Assembly: GCA_025361105.1 (NCBI GenBank)
Contig: JANYAW010000236.1
Coordinates: forward strand, 1-13,897
Source of the DNA: Rhodocyclaceae bacterium
GTDB taxonomy: Bacteria; Pseudomonadota; Gammaproteobacteria; Burkholderiales; Rhodocyclaceae
Length of the DNA stretch: 13,897 nt
Direction: 5' to 3'
Shown: positions 5,919 through 13,797 of the stretch, in pieces
Numbering within the stretch: the first letter of the stretch is position 1
How the letters are laid out: the number at the start of each line of letters is the position of its first letter
Notes under the pieces: model-generated
Told to the model about the DNA's origin: nothing
What the model saw: only the letters and a program-made list of their open reading frames with translations
The model's database searches: none
Made by a program: the position numbers and the translations under genes

Positions 5919-8293
5919 GATTTCAGTTCGTCGCTTTCCTCGCGAATCAAATAACCCATTGCGCGGTAGCCACGCTGGCGCTTGTCCCACATCCGTCGCA
6001 AGGCTGGATGGGCGGTATCCACGAAGTCAACGATCCGCACATCAATCTTCGTCGCATGCTCACGGTGGAGACGCCCGGCGTATTGCTGCAAGGTTCCCTT
6101 CCACGACACCGGCATCGCCAGAACCAGGGTGTCCAGAGGAGGATGGTCGAAGCCCTCCCCTACCAGCTTGCCGGTCGCAAGCAGTACGCGCGGAGCTTCC
6201 GGTGGCAAAGCCTCGAGTTGCCCAATTAGCGCGGCGCGCTGCTTTCGTGACATCCGGCCGTGCAGGACGAACGGCGGCGGAATCCTTCCCTCCAATGCCG
6301 TCGAGATGGCATCGAGATGGTCGGTGCGCTCGGTCAGTACCAGCACCTTGCGGCCTTGGCTGAAGGCGTGCTCGATTTCGTCGGAAATTGCGGTCGTGCG
6401 GGCCTGATCGTTGGCGAGGTGCCGGAACACATCCTGAATTCCCGCGTCGGTCGGGAGGTCGATCCGTGCATGCATCGAATACGGTACCACCTCGAGGTCG
6501 TGCGGTGCACCAGCAGGTTTTGCTGCTGTGTGCCGTATCGGGCCACACTGCATGAAGATGATCGGTTGCTGGCCGTCGCGGCGGAACGGCGTTGCGGTCA
6601 GACCGAGCACGTATTTCGCCTTGGTGCGCTTCAGAATGGCGTCGAATGACACCGCGCCGACGTGGTGGCACTCATCCACGATGACGTGACCGTAGCTCTC
6701 CACCAGCGGGTGCACCTCGCCTTGCCGCGACAGAGACTGCATCACAGCTATATCGATCTTCCCCGTAGGCTTCGCTTTGCCGCCGCCGATTGTGCCGATC
6801 GTGCCCTTGCCGACGCCGAGGAAGGCCTGCAGACGCTCCTGCCACTGTTTGCGCAACTCGGTGCGATGCACCAGTACCAGGGCGTTTACACCACGCTTGG
6901 CGATCATCGCTGCCGCCGCGACCGTCTTGCCGAAGGCGGTAGGCGCGCATAGAACGCCAGCGTCATAGCTCAGCATTGTGGCAACAGCCGATTGCTGATC
7001 GGTACGCAGCTTACCGAAAAACGCGACGTCCAGCGGCTCTCCGCCAAAACGCTCATCACGCAGTTCGCAGGCAATGCCGTTGTCTTTCAGCAGTTCCTTT
7101 GCGGCATCCAGGCATCCGCGCGGCAGGCCAATGTGCTGTGGGTAGTTTTCCGCGTTACCAATCACGCGTGGTTTGTCCCACACCGACATCCGCATCGCCT
7201 GCGCTCTGTAGAACTCCGGGTTCTGAAACGCTGCGAGGCGGATCAGACGGTTCGCCAGGGACTGCGGCAACTGAGCCTTCTCGAAGTAGATGAGATTGCT
7301 CAGCGTCACGGTTAGTGACTTCGGCTTTGTCCCCGGCAGCTGCTTCGTGGACGGGGCCGAACGCTTCCACGGCGTAGCCAAGCCTTCTTCGTCGATGAAA
7401 GTGACATCCAGTGGATGCGCCCTGCCCGTCGCACGCAGGATGGTCGGCTCGATGTCGTGCGGTGCCATCAGATGGATGGACGCCAAGAACGCCCACTGGT
7501 CGTGGTAGGGGTGCAATTCCGCATCAACGAAAACGCTATAACCGTTCTCACGAGGCACCTTCTGCAGGGGCAATGCGATCAGGTTGCCAAAGCCGCCATT
7601 GGGCATCGTGTCCTGATTTGGAAACAGGCGGTCGTAAGACTCCAACTTCAATTGCCGGGTTCGCGAACAGGTGTGACTGATGATGGCCGTGCCGAGGCGA
7701 CGAGCATCGCGGGCCGAGACCCTGCCAGCGAAGAACACCCAGGCATGCGCCCCTTTGCCGGAGCGCGAAATCTCGAGAGCAACAGGCACGCCAAGTTCAC
7801 TACACGACTGCACGAAGGCGCGGGCGTCCTCTCGCCACTCGGCTTCGTCGAAATCGATGGCGAGGAAATAGCAAGTGTCGTCCTCCAGCAGGGGATAGAC
7901 GCCAACTGTATGCTCGCCGGCCAGATGGTCGAAGATGACCGAGTCGGACAGCGGAATCAACATTCGGTTACTACAATCCCCGCATTTGATGCGCGGTTTT
8001 TCGCAGACACCGGCACGCCATTCGTTGGCGCAGGCCGGTGAGTAACCGGACTTGGTCGTAGTCTTGCCCTCCCATCGAATAGGGTAAACATCCGTGCGCC
8101 CGCGGAACAACCGGCGAAATAGCGCCACCTTCTCGTCGGTGGAAAGCCGTGAGGGCTCCGGCGCTGACGCTGGCGATGAGCGCTCTGGCTGCCGCATGCG
8201 CCATTGAATGCCGTTCGCATCCAGCAGCGCGATGAGCCGGGCGTTTTCGGCCTTTAACTCCGCCGATGGATCGCGTTCAACCATGGGCTCCAT
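5894..8293 (-). CDS. TOTE-type archaeo-eukaryotic primase fused to SF2 helicase
   Basis: About 799 residues from ATG 8293 (802 from TTG 8302; ATG 8284 is also possible). Residue numbers count from TTG 8302. A short N-terminal helix (DPSAELKAENARLIALL) precedes a primase domain. This has a Cys cluster at 91, 100, 107 and 110 that probably binds zinc, the catalytic acidic pair D150 and D152 in AIDFDEAEW, and the SGKGAHAWVFF segment with His186. An SF2 helicase follows: Walker A APTAFGKT (453-460), DECHH (543-547), LTATP (568-572) and motif VI QYAGRLHR (740-747). This order and wording match the primase-helicase of TOTE conflict systems, which are predicted anti-invader systems. No nuclease domain is visible in the chain. 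All key motifs look intact. It lies 41 nt downstream of the AbiEii-like gene on the same strand. Confidence 0.9.
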   Translation of the reverse strand: MEPMVERDPSAELKAENARLIALLDANGIQWRMRQPERSSPASAPEPSRLSTDEKVALFRRLFRGRTDVYPIRWEGKTTTKSGYSPACANEWRAGVCEKPRIKCGDCSNRMLIPLSDSVIFDHLAGEHTVGVYPLLEDDTCYFLAIDFDEAEWREDARAFVQSCSELGVPVALEISRSGKGAHAWVFFAGRVSARDARRLGTAIISHTCSRTRQLKLESYDRLFPNQDTMPNGGFGNLIALPLQKVPRENGYSVFVDAELHPYHDQWAFLASIHLMAPHDIEPTILRATGRAHPLDVTFIDEEGLATPWKRSAPSTKQLPGTKPKSLTVTLSNLIYFEKAQLPQSLANRLIRLAAFQNPEFYRAQAMRMSVWDKPRVIGNAENYPQHIGLPRGCLDAAKELLKDNGIACELRDERFGGEPLDVAFFGKLRTDQQSAVATMLSYDAGVLCAPTAFGKTVAAAAMIAKRGVNALVLVHRTELRKQWQERLQAFLGVGKGTIGTIGGGKAKPTGKIDIAVMQSLSRQGEVHPLVESYGHVIVDECHHVGAVSFDAILKRTKAKYVLGLTATPFRRDGQQPIIFMQCGPIRHTAAKPAGAPHDLEVVPYSMHARIDLPTDAGIQDVFRHLANDQARTTAISDEIEHAFSQGRKVLVLTERTDHLDAISTALEGRIPPPFVLHGRMSRKQRAALIGQLEALPPEAPRVLLATGKLVGEGFDHPPLDTLVLAMPVSWKGTLQQYAGRLHREHATKIDVRIVDFVDTAHPALRRMWDKRQRGYRAMGYLIREESDELKSCAVDSPR

Positions 8294-8334
8294 AACCAGC
8301 AATCAAGTCGTCCATATAATTACGCACGCCGCTA

Positions 8335-9210
8335 CTAATCCCGCGACGTCAGAAGCCCCGGAAATCGTTTTTCACGCAATTCTTCGAGCACCGATTCCGC
8401 GAGCTTCCACCCCTCCCCGCCCATCCTCGCGATCAGCTTTATCCAAACCCGCTCGAAGGCATGGATCGCATCCAGTTCTCCAAATTGAATCCCCACTGGC
8501 AGCAACGGAGTGATGTCTTCGGTCAGGCTCCGTGTGAGCTTTTCAAGCATGCGCTGCTCGGCCATCGCGCGCGTGATCGGCTTGCCTTCCAGTGCCAGAT
8601 AGTGGTCAAAGCATGCGATGACTTTTTCCGGGGCCAGCGGAAGTTGCTCCAGTCCCTGATGCAAATCGAACAGGTCGCGGCTCGCGCGTCGCTGCAGCAA
8701 CGCGCGCAGCTTCGTACCGAACAGCTCCTCGGGCTCGAAAGACGCGATCTCGGTTTTTCCTCGGTACCAGTCGTTTTCTAATGCAAAGGGATACCGCTTG
8801 ATGCCGAGCAGGTTCGTGTGCTCCCGGGTGTTGATCTCGACCTTGAGCTTGAGCGTTGCATGGGAATCGACCTCGGGTGTGAACTTGAACACCAGATGCA
8901 TCGAGTGACCTGCCTGCTCTCGCTGACATCTTCCAAGCCACGATAGTGCTTCCCGGATCGCGTCGACCGTCGCACCGATGGGCTCAGCCTTCACTTGCAC
9001 GAGATCGATGTCTTCCGAATAGCGCAGCGGCTGCTTGAACAGCAGTTTGTGGATCGCCGTTCCACCCCGGAACGCTATCTTGTCCTTCAGCGTCGGCGCA
9101 TTGAACAGGTCGCACAGCGCGCGGCTGATGATCAGGTCCTGCTCGACCTGCCTCAAGTCCGGCCAGGGTGCCATGACACTCCACGCCTGCAGGAAGGCGG
9201 TGGGAATCAT
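8335..9210 (-). CDS. AbiEii/AbiGii-type nucleotidyltransferase toxin
   Basis: A 291-residue protein of full family length. Residues 47-71 hold the minimal nucleotidyltransferase signature FRGGTAIHKLLF followed by the acidic pair D67/D69 in SEDIDLV. ELFGTKLRALLQRR and RDLFDL at 163-182 are the second conserved block of AbiEii proteins. AbiEii is the toxin of the type IV AbiE abortive-infection/toxin-antitoxin system. It is a DNA-polymerase-beta-like nucleotidyltransferase, proposed to use GTP, and it blocks growth when not restrained by AbiEi. Its ATG overlaps the antitoxin stop by 4 nt, the classic coupled arrangement. All signature residues are present, so activity is plausible. Confidence 0.92.
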   Translation of the reverse strand: MIPTAFLQAWSVMAPWPDLRQVEQDLIISRALCDLFNAPTLKDKIAFRGGTAIHKLLFKQPLRYSEDIDLVQVKAEPIGATVDAIREALSWLGRCQREQAGHSMHLVFKFTPEVDSHATLKLKVEINTREHTNLLGIKRYPFALENDWYRGKTEIASFEPEELFGTKLRALLQRRASRDLFDLHQGLEQLPLAPEKVIACFDHYLALEGKPITRAMAEQRMLEKLTRSLTEDITPLLPVGIQFGELDAIHAFERVWIKLIARMGGEGWKLAESVLEELREKRFPGLLTSRD

Positions 9211-10025
9211 TCTGCGATCTCCACCGTTTCATTGATCGTGAGCTTCCACTTGGCGTTTCTCTCGTGAACCTGCGCCAGTGCTGCCACGATGGGCTTCACG
9301 GCGGGATTCAGTGACAATATCGTCTTGGCTTGCCTGACAAAGGGCTCCAGCGCGCGGGCCTGGCGACCGTGACCCGCCCATTCGAGCAAGTAGCCGAGCC
9401 GACGTACAGCCGAGTTTTCATATGCAGCCGCCGCCGTTGCCAGCATGCGCGGGTTGGCTTTGGCGCCGATATCCTTGACGATCTGTGCGACGCCATTGAT
9501 GCCGGCCGCCTTGTGGAAGTAGCGCACGCAGTCGAGCAGCGTCAGCTCGACGCCGGCAACCTTTGCGAAGCCGGCATCGCTCTTCATCTGACCGACCAGC
9601 TCGGGCTTGTTGACTTGAGCAAATGCCTCGGGCATCTGATAGATGAACTGCAGGCGGTGACGACCCAGCTCAAAGTCACGCAACTGCCTCGGGACGACGA
9701 CCTGGAAGACCATGCTGGCCTGATGCGACGAGCCGTGAAATGCCGCCGCGCGCAGCAACGAAATGCGGTAGTCGATCCCTTGATGCTTCATCAGCAGGTC
9801 GATCCACTTCACGGGGTCGGGCGCGCCGGCAATCTGGTCTTCAGGGCGCAGGATCAGATAGAAGCCGTGCCGGGGGTTCGCCAGCCGGTGCTTGCTGATT
9901 GCCCGCGTGAGCGCCGCAGCTAGTGCCTGCGGCTTTAGGCCCAGCGCAGCGGCTACATTATTCCGGGAGAAGTAGGCGCGACCGTGTTTGAGCAGATCGT
10001 CGAGGTAAGAATCGAGGGAAGCCAT
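9207..10025 (-). CDS. AbiEi-type antitoxin and transcriptional regulator
   Basis: A 272-residue protein immediately upstream of the AbiEii-like toxin, overlapping it by 4 nt. Residues 1-60 form a winged-helix domain (LLKHGRAYFSRNNVAAALGL then an HGFYLIL wing). The C-terminal part, with segments such as RISLLRAAAFHG and ELTLLDCVRY, is the AbiEi antitoxin region. AbiEi neutralises AbiEii and represses its own promoter through the winged helix. A perfect inverted repeat lies just upstream (10039-10067). The ATG at 10025 has no clear Shine-Dalgarno and sits only 55 bp from the guaA stop. Confidence 0.9.
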   Translation of the reverse strand: MASLDSYLDDLLKHGRAYFSRNNVAAALGLKPQALAAALTRAISKHRLANPRHGFYLILRPEDQIAGAPDPVKWIDLLMKHQGIDYRISLLRAAAFHGSSHQASMVFQVVVPRQLRDFELGRHRLQFIYQMPEAFAQVNKPELVGQMKSDAGFAKVAGVELTLLDCVRYFHKAAGINGVAQIVKDIGAKANPRMLATAAAAYENSAVRRLGYLLEWAGHGRQARALEPFVRQAKTILSLNPAVKPIVAALAQVHERNAKWKLTINETVEIAE

Positions 10026-10030
10026 GCCAT

Positions 10031-10059
10031 AACATACTCAAAACTAGACAAATAATCAA
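10031..10059 (-). promoter_or_regulatory. Candidate AbiE promoter
   Basis: On the minus strand TTGATT (10059-10054) and TATGTT (10036-10031) are spaced by 17 bp and point into the AbiEi-like gene. The start would fall at or next to its ATG (10025), so the mRNA may be leaderless or nearly so. The inverted repeat at 10039-10067 covers the -35 box and the spacer. Confidence 0.45.
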
Positions 10060-10067
10060 TAGTTTTG
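10039..10067. promoter_or_regulatory. Putative AbiEi autoregulatory operator
   Basis: CAAAACTA-N13-TAGTTTTG is a perfect eight-base inverted repeat between guaA and the AbiEi-like gene, 21-bp centre to centre. AbiEi proteins are known to bind inverted repeats in their own promoters. The repeat overlaps the candidate promoter. Confidence 0.6.
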
Positions 10068-10080
10068 CATATGATTTGGG

Positions 10081-10104
10081 CTACTCCCACTCTATCGTCG
10101 CCGG
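10081..10104 (-). repeat. guaA 3' end: putative proximal attachment site
   Basis: The last four codons of guaA (IEWE without the first base of its Ile codon, plus TAG) at 10081-10092 are repeated exactly at 5647-5658, with weaker similarity over the next 12 bases. The 3' end of guaA is an established integration hotspot for genomic islands, and the two copies bracket the AbiE-TOTE cargo. Confidence 0.6.
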
Positions 10105-11646
10105 TGGCTTGCCCGAAATGTCATACACCACACGATTGATGCCGCGCACTTCGTTGATGATGCGGTTGCTGACTTTGCCCAGCAAGGCGTGTGGCAACTC
10201 AGCCCAGCTGGCGGTCATGAAATCCGATGTTTGCACGGCGCGCAGGGCGACGACGTATTCATAGGTACGTCCATCGCCCATCACACCGACGCTCTTGACC
10301 GGCAGAAAAACTACGAAGGCCTGGCTGGTTTTGTCGTACCAATCAGCAGCGCGCAATTCGTCAATAAAGATGGCATCGGCACGGCGCAGGAGATCGGCAA
10401 ATTCCTGCTTCACTTCGCCAAGAATGCGCACACCCAAACCCGGCCCGGGGAAGGGATGGCGATACACCATGTCGTGCGGCAAGCCCATTGCCACGCCGAG
10501 TTCGCGTACTTCGTCCTTGAACAGGTCACGCAGCGGCTCAAGCAGTTTGAGGTTCAGCGTCTCCGGCAAACCGCCCACGTTGTGATGGCTCTTGATGGTA
10601 TGCGCCTTGTTGGTCTTGGCACCTGCCGACTCAATGACATCGGGATAGATGGTGCCTTGCGCCAGCCATTTTGCGTTGGGCAGTTTTTGCGCTTCGGCCT
10701 GAAACACTTCGACAAATTCGCGGCCAATGATTTTGCGTTTTTGTTCCGGATCTGTAACGCCTGCCAGATGCCCCATAAACTGCGCTGCGGCGTCCACATG
10801 GATGACTTTGACACCCAAACTGCGGGCAAATGTCTTCATCACTTGTTCGGCTTCATTCAGCCGCAGCAGGCCGTTGTCGACAAACACGCAGGTCAGCTGA
10901 TCGCCAATCGCCCGATGTATTAGCGCCGCGGCGACACTAGAATCAACACCGCCGGAGAGGCCAAGAATCACTTCTTCCTTGCCCACTTGCGCACGAATTT
11001 TTGCCACCGCTTCGTCGACGTAGCCGGGCATCGTCCAGTCGCGCTCACAGCCACATATATCATTAACAAAACGCGCATAAATCTCGCGGCCCTTGAGCGT
11101 ATGGGTAACTTCAGGATGGAATTGCACGGCATAAAAGCCTCGCGCTTCGTCGGCCATCGCGGCAATCGGTGTGGATTCATTACTGCCGATGAGTTTGAAT
11201 CCGGGCGGCATTTCGGTAACCTTGTCACCATGACTCATCCACACATCAAGCAGACCGTGGCCTTCGGCATTGGTTCTGTCGCTGATGCCTTCAAATAATT
11301 TTGAATGCCCGCGCGCGCGCATTTCGGCGTAGCCGAATTCACGCGTCGCGCTGCCTTCGACCTTGCCGCCAAGCTGCGCCGCCATGGTTTGCATGCCGTA
11401 GCAAACGCCAAGCACCGGCACGCCAAGTTGGAACACCACATCGGGTGCTTTCCACTCGGCCGCTTCATACACGGAAGCGTGGCCGCCCGACAAAATTATG
11501 CCGCTGGAATTGAATTCCCTGATGAAATCTTCAGATACGTCAAACGAATGTAATTCGCAATAAACCTGCTGCTCGCGGACGCGACGGGCAATCAGCTGGG
11601 CGACTTGTGAACCAAAATCCAGAATGAGAATTTTCTTGTGGGTCAT
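10081..11646 (-). CDS. guaA: GMP synthase (glutamine-hydrolysing)
   Basis: A 521-residue protein of standard length. The N-terminal class I glutamine amidotransferase domain has the nucleophile Cys82 in LGVCYGMQ and the partner FHPEV with His177 and Glu179. The ATP-pyrophosphatase domain has the PP-loop SGGVDSS at 231-237. The C-terminal dimerisation region ends in ISGKPPATIEWE. The enzyme turns XMP, ATP and glutamine into GMP in the cytoplasm, the last step after guaB. A Shine-Dalgarno-like AAAGG precedes the ATG by a few bases. The gene is 80 bp downstream of guaB on the same strand, separated by a terminator-like hairpin. Its stop codon is the edge of the putative island, yet the C terminus reads as intact. 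Confidence 0.98.
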   Translation of the reverse strand: MTHKKILILDFGSQVAQLIARRVREQQVYCELHSFDVSEDFIREFNSSGIILSGGHASVYEAAEWKAPDVVFQLGVPVLGVCYGMQTMAAQLGGKVEGSATREFGYAEMRARGHSKLFEGISDRTNAEGHGLLDVWMSHGDKVTEMPPGFKLIGSNESTPIAAMADEARGFYAVQFHPEVTHTLKGREIYARFVNDICGCERDWTMPGYVDEAVAKIRAQVGKEEVILGLSGGVDSSVAAALIHRAIGDQLTCVFVDNGLLRLNEAEQVMKTFARSLGVKVIHVDAAAQFMGHLAGVTDPEQKRKIIGREFVEVFQAEAQKLPNAKWLAQGTIYPDVIESAGAKTNKAHTIKSHHNVGGLPETLNLKLLEPLRDLFKDEVRELGVAMGLPHDMVYRHPFPGPGLGVRILGEVKQEFADLLRRADAIFIDELRAADWYDKTSQAFVVFLPVKSVGVMGDGRTYEYVVALRAVQTSDFMTASWAELPHALLGKVSNRIINEVRGINRVVYDISGKPPATIEWE

Positions 11647-11671
11647 GACCTTTGTCCTATATCGTGGAATG

Positions 11672-11703
11672 AAAAAGGCGGCTCAAAAATACCGCGAGCC
11701 GCC
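11672..11703 (-). terminator. Intrinsic terminator/attenuator between guaB and guaA
   Basis: On the minus strand GGCGGCTC and GAGCCGCC form a perfect eight-pair stem with an 11-base loop, followed directly by TTTTTC. It lies downstream of guaB and 26 bp upstream of the guaA ATG. It may partly uncouple guaA from guaB transcription. Confidence 0.75.
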
Positions 11704-11726
11704 GTGATGCTAAGTCGTCACGATGT

Positions 11727-13187
11727 TCAATCGATATGGTAATTCGGTGCCTCTTTGGTGATCTGTACGTCATGCACATGGGATTCGCGCATTCCGGCTG
11801 AAGAGATTTCAACAAACTCGGCGCGTGCGCGCATGTCTTCGATGGTCGCGCAACCGACATAGCCCATTGAAGCCCGCAAGCCGCCCATCAATTGATGTAT
11901 GACCGCGCTGACCGGACCTTTGTACGGCACGCGCCCTTCGATGCCCTCCGGCACCAGTTTTTCGACATTGGAATCGGAATCCTGAAAATAGCGATCTGCG
12001 GCACCATCTTTCATCGCCGCCAAAGAGCCCATGCCGCGATAGGATTTGTATGAACGACCCTGATATAAAACCGTCTCGCCCGGCGCTTCTTCCGTCCCGG
12101 CAAACAGACCCCCGAGCATCACTGCACTGGCGCCAGCCGCAATGGCTTTGGAGATGTCACCGGAATAGCGAATGCCACCATCGGCAATCAGCGGCACACC
12201 GCTTGCTGCCAAAGCCTTGGCGACGTTATCGACCGCCGTAATTTGCGGCACACCAACACCGGCGACGATGCGCGTAGTGCAAATCGAGCCAGGGCCGATA
12301 CCGACTTTGACACCATCCGCACCATGATCCACTAGCGCCAATGCCGCCGCTGCCGTGGCAATATTGCCGCCGATTACGTCCACACTGGGGAAACGCTTCT
12401 TGACCCATTCAACGCGCTTGAGCACGCCTTCGGAATGTCCGTGTGCTGTATCAACCACAATCACATCGACTCCCGCCTCGGCCAATAATTCGGCACGTTC
12501 TTCCGTGCCTTCGCCGACGCCTATCGCCGCGCCGACGCGCAAATGTCCTTGCTCGTCCTTGCTGGCATTCGGATGCTCGCTGGATTTAAGGATGTCCTTG
12601 ACGGTGACCAAACCACGCAATTCAAAATTGCCATTGACCACCAGTACCCGCTCCAGCCGGTGCTTGTGCATCAGCGCCTTGGCCACTTCAGGTGAGGTAC
12701 CTTCCGGCACGGTTATCAGGCGTTCGCGTGGCGTCATGATGGCACCAACGGCTTGATCCAGATTGGTCTCAAAGCGCAAATCGCGATTGGTCACAATGCC
12801 CACCACCACGCCGCCATCGACCACCGGCAAGCCAGAAATTTTGTAGCTCTTGGTCAGCGCCAGCACTTCGCGCACGGTGAGCGTTGGCGGGATCGTGATT
12901 GGGTCTTTGAGCACGCCGGATTCAAATCGCTTGACCTTGGCAACTTCCGCCGCCTGGAGTTTCGCGCTCAAATTCTTGTGCACTATGCCGATACCGCCCT
13001 CTTGCGCCAGAGTGATGGCAAGACTGGCTTCGGTCACCGTATCCATCGCAGCGGATACCAGTGGTAGGTTCAAAAAGATATTACGAGTGAGGCGGGTGAC
13101 TAGGCTGACATCGCGCGGTAATATCGCCGAATGCGCGGGAACCAGGAGGACGTCGTCAAACGTCAGCGCCTTCTGGATAAGTCTCAT
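11727..13187 (-). CDS. guaB: IMP dehydrogenase
   Basis: A 486-residue protein of the usual bacterial IMPDH length. It starts with the TFDDVLLVP motif and contains two CBS domains at about residues 91-205, inserted in the TIM barrel. The catalytic loop GIGPGSICTTR carries Cys303, the flap has YRGMGS at 383-388, and ADGGIR binds the IMP phosphate. It oxidises IMP to XMP with NAD+, the committed step of guanine-nucleotide synthesis. AAGGAA seven bases before the ATG is a good ribosome-binding site. It is followed by guaA on the same strand, as expected. Confidence 0.98.
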   Translation of the reverse strand: MRLIQKALTFDDVLLVPAHSAILPRDVSLVTRLTRNIFLNLPLVSAAMDTVTEASLAITLAQEGGIGIVHKNLSAKLQAAEVAKVKRFESGVLKDPITIPPTLTVREVLALTKSYKISGLPVVDGGVVVGIVTNRDLRFETNLDQAVGAIMTPRERLITVPEGTSPEVAKALMHKHRLERVLVVNGNFELRGLVTVKDILKSSEHPNASKDEQGHLRVGAAIGVGEGTEERAELLAEAGVDVIVVDTAHGHSEGVLKRVEWVKKRFPSVDVIGGNIATAAAALALVDHGADGVKVGIGPGSICTTRIVAGVGVPQITAVDNVAKALAASGVPLIADGGIRYSGDISKAIAAGASAVMLGGLFAGTEEAPGETVLYQGRSYKSYRGMGSLAAMKDGAADRYFQDSDSNVEKLVPEGIEGRVPYKGPVSAVIHQLMGGLRASMGYVGCATIEDMRARAEFVEISSAGMRESHVHDVQITKEAPNYHID

Positions 13188-13298
13188 GATAATTTCCTTA
13201 GCTCCAAAACGGCATTATACGCAAGGCTTTGCATCGCGACAAATCGAACAGCACCTTAACGGCGTGTCACCAGCACCAACTGGCAATCTACAAGTTAC
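13188..13298. other. rnfH-guaB intergenic region
   Basis: About 110 bp that probably contains the guaB promoter and leader. The Shine-Dalgarno AAGGAA is clear. I find no convincing hairpin terminator for rnfH and no promoter that I would commit to. Confidence 0.4.
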
Positions 13299-13601
13299 TC
13301 AGCCACCTCTTTTCATCGCCTTGCCCTCAGCGGCTCGCTTCTTTCGCACTTCTTTTGGGTCGGCGATCAATGGGCGGTAAATTTCTACGCGATCCTGGTC
13401 GCGCAAGATTGCCTCTGCCTTGACCAGTTTTGCAAACACACCTAGCTTGTTTTTTTCCAAATCAATTTCTGGATATTTTTGCAACAAGCCCGACGCTTCA
13501 ATCGCTGCCAAGGCTGTGCTTAGTGCTGGCAAGCGCAACTTGACCACGGCTTGTCGCGTTGGCAATGCGTAGACCACTTCGATGCGAATAAATTCAGTCA
13601 T
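13299..13601 (-). CDS. rnfH: RnfH/RatB-family ubiquitin-like protein
   Basis: A 100-residue protein of the RnfH (UPF0125) family. It has the opening IEVVYALPTRQ and the later LGVFAKLVKAEAILRDQDRV segment, ending with EIYRPLIADPKEVRKKRA, all typical of this beta-grasp family. The cellular role is not settled; in E. coli the gene pairs with ratA, and the name comes from rnf clusters. ATG 13601 is chosen over the upstream ATG at 13664 because AAGG precedes it and the family starts there. It is directly upstream of guaB on the same strand. The ratA gene that usually accompanies it is not present between it and smpB. Confidence 0.9.
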   Translation of the reverse strand: MTEFIRIEVVYALPTRQAVVKLRLPALSTALAAIEASGLLQKYPEIDLEKNKLGVFAKLVKAEAILRDQDRVEIYRPLIADPKEVRKKRAAEGKAMKRGG

Positions 13602-13692
13602 AAAAAACCTTGCACTAGAATGCGCCGATTCTATCGCTGCGTTTGATGCTGCTTGCATCGTCAACGCATCACAATCACGTCATAAGCCCGCC
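13602..13692. promoter_or_regulatory. Divergent rnfH-smpB intergenic region
   Basis: Ninety-one bp must hold both promoters. An AGAAT-N6-ATTCT inverted repeat occurs near 13617-13632, close to the rnfH start. I cannot assign promoter boxes reliably. Confidence 0.3.
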
Positions 13693-13797
13693 ATGAGCAT
13701 TACCGAAAATCGCAAAGCCCATCACGATTACTTCATTGAAGATCGTTACGAGGCCGGCTTGATGCTCGAAGGCTGGACACAGAAATCAGCGGCGTAA
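13693..13797 (+). CDS. smpB: SmpB, N-terminal fragment, disrupted after residue 28
   Basis: ATG 13693 begins MSITENRKAHHDYFIEDRYE, then AGLMLEGW, the standard N terminus of SmpB, the tmRNA-binding protein of trans-translation. After Trp28 (13774-13776) the family continues with EVKSIRAGRAQISEAYVVLK, but here the frame reads six unrelated residues (TQKSAA) and stops at 13795-13797. The missing continuation is present on the opposite strand just downstream (next entry). So the gene is interrupted in this assembly by a strand switch, not by a point mutation. SmpB is about 150 residues and usually important, so a real loss would be surprising. Confidence 0.85.
   Translation: MSITENRKAHHDYFIEDRYEAGLMLEGWTQKSAA

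Noticed and set aside
5743..6363. Long plus-strand open frame (206 codons) with IADYRQ twice
   Set aside because: Most of it is antisense to the well-supported primase-helicase. The repeated residues come from the DNA repeats at 5786-5918.
7415..8041. Plus-strand 208-codon frame
   Set aside because: It is antisense to the primase domain, with no recognisable motif.
10189..10923. Plus-strand 244-codon frame
   Set aside because: It is antisense to guaA and has no supporting ribosome-binding site or homology.
11641..11650. GGTCATGACC palindrome at the guaA start
   Set aside because: It is a ten-base palindrome created by the start codon context, with no second copy or other evidence of an operator.
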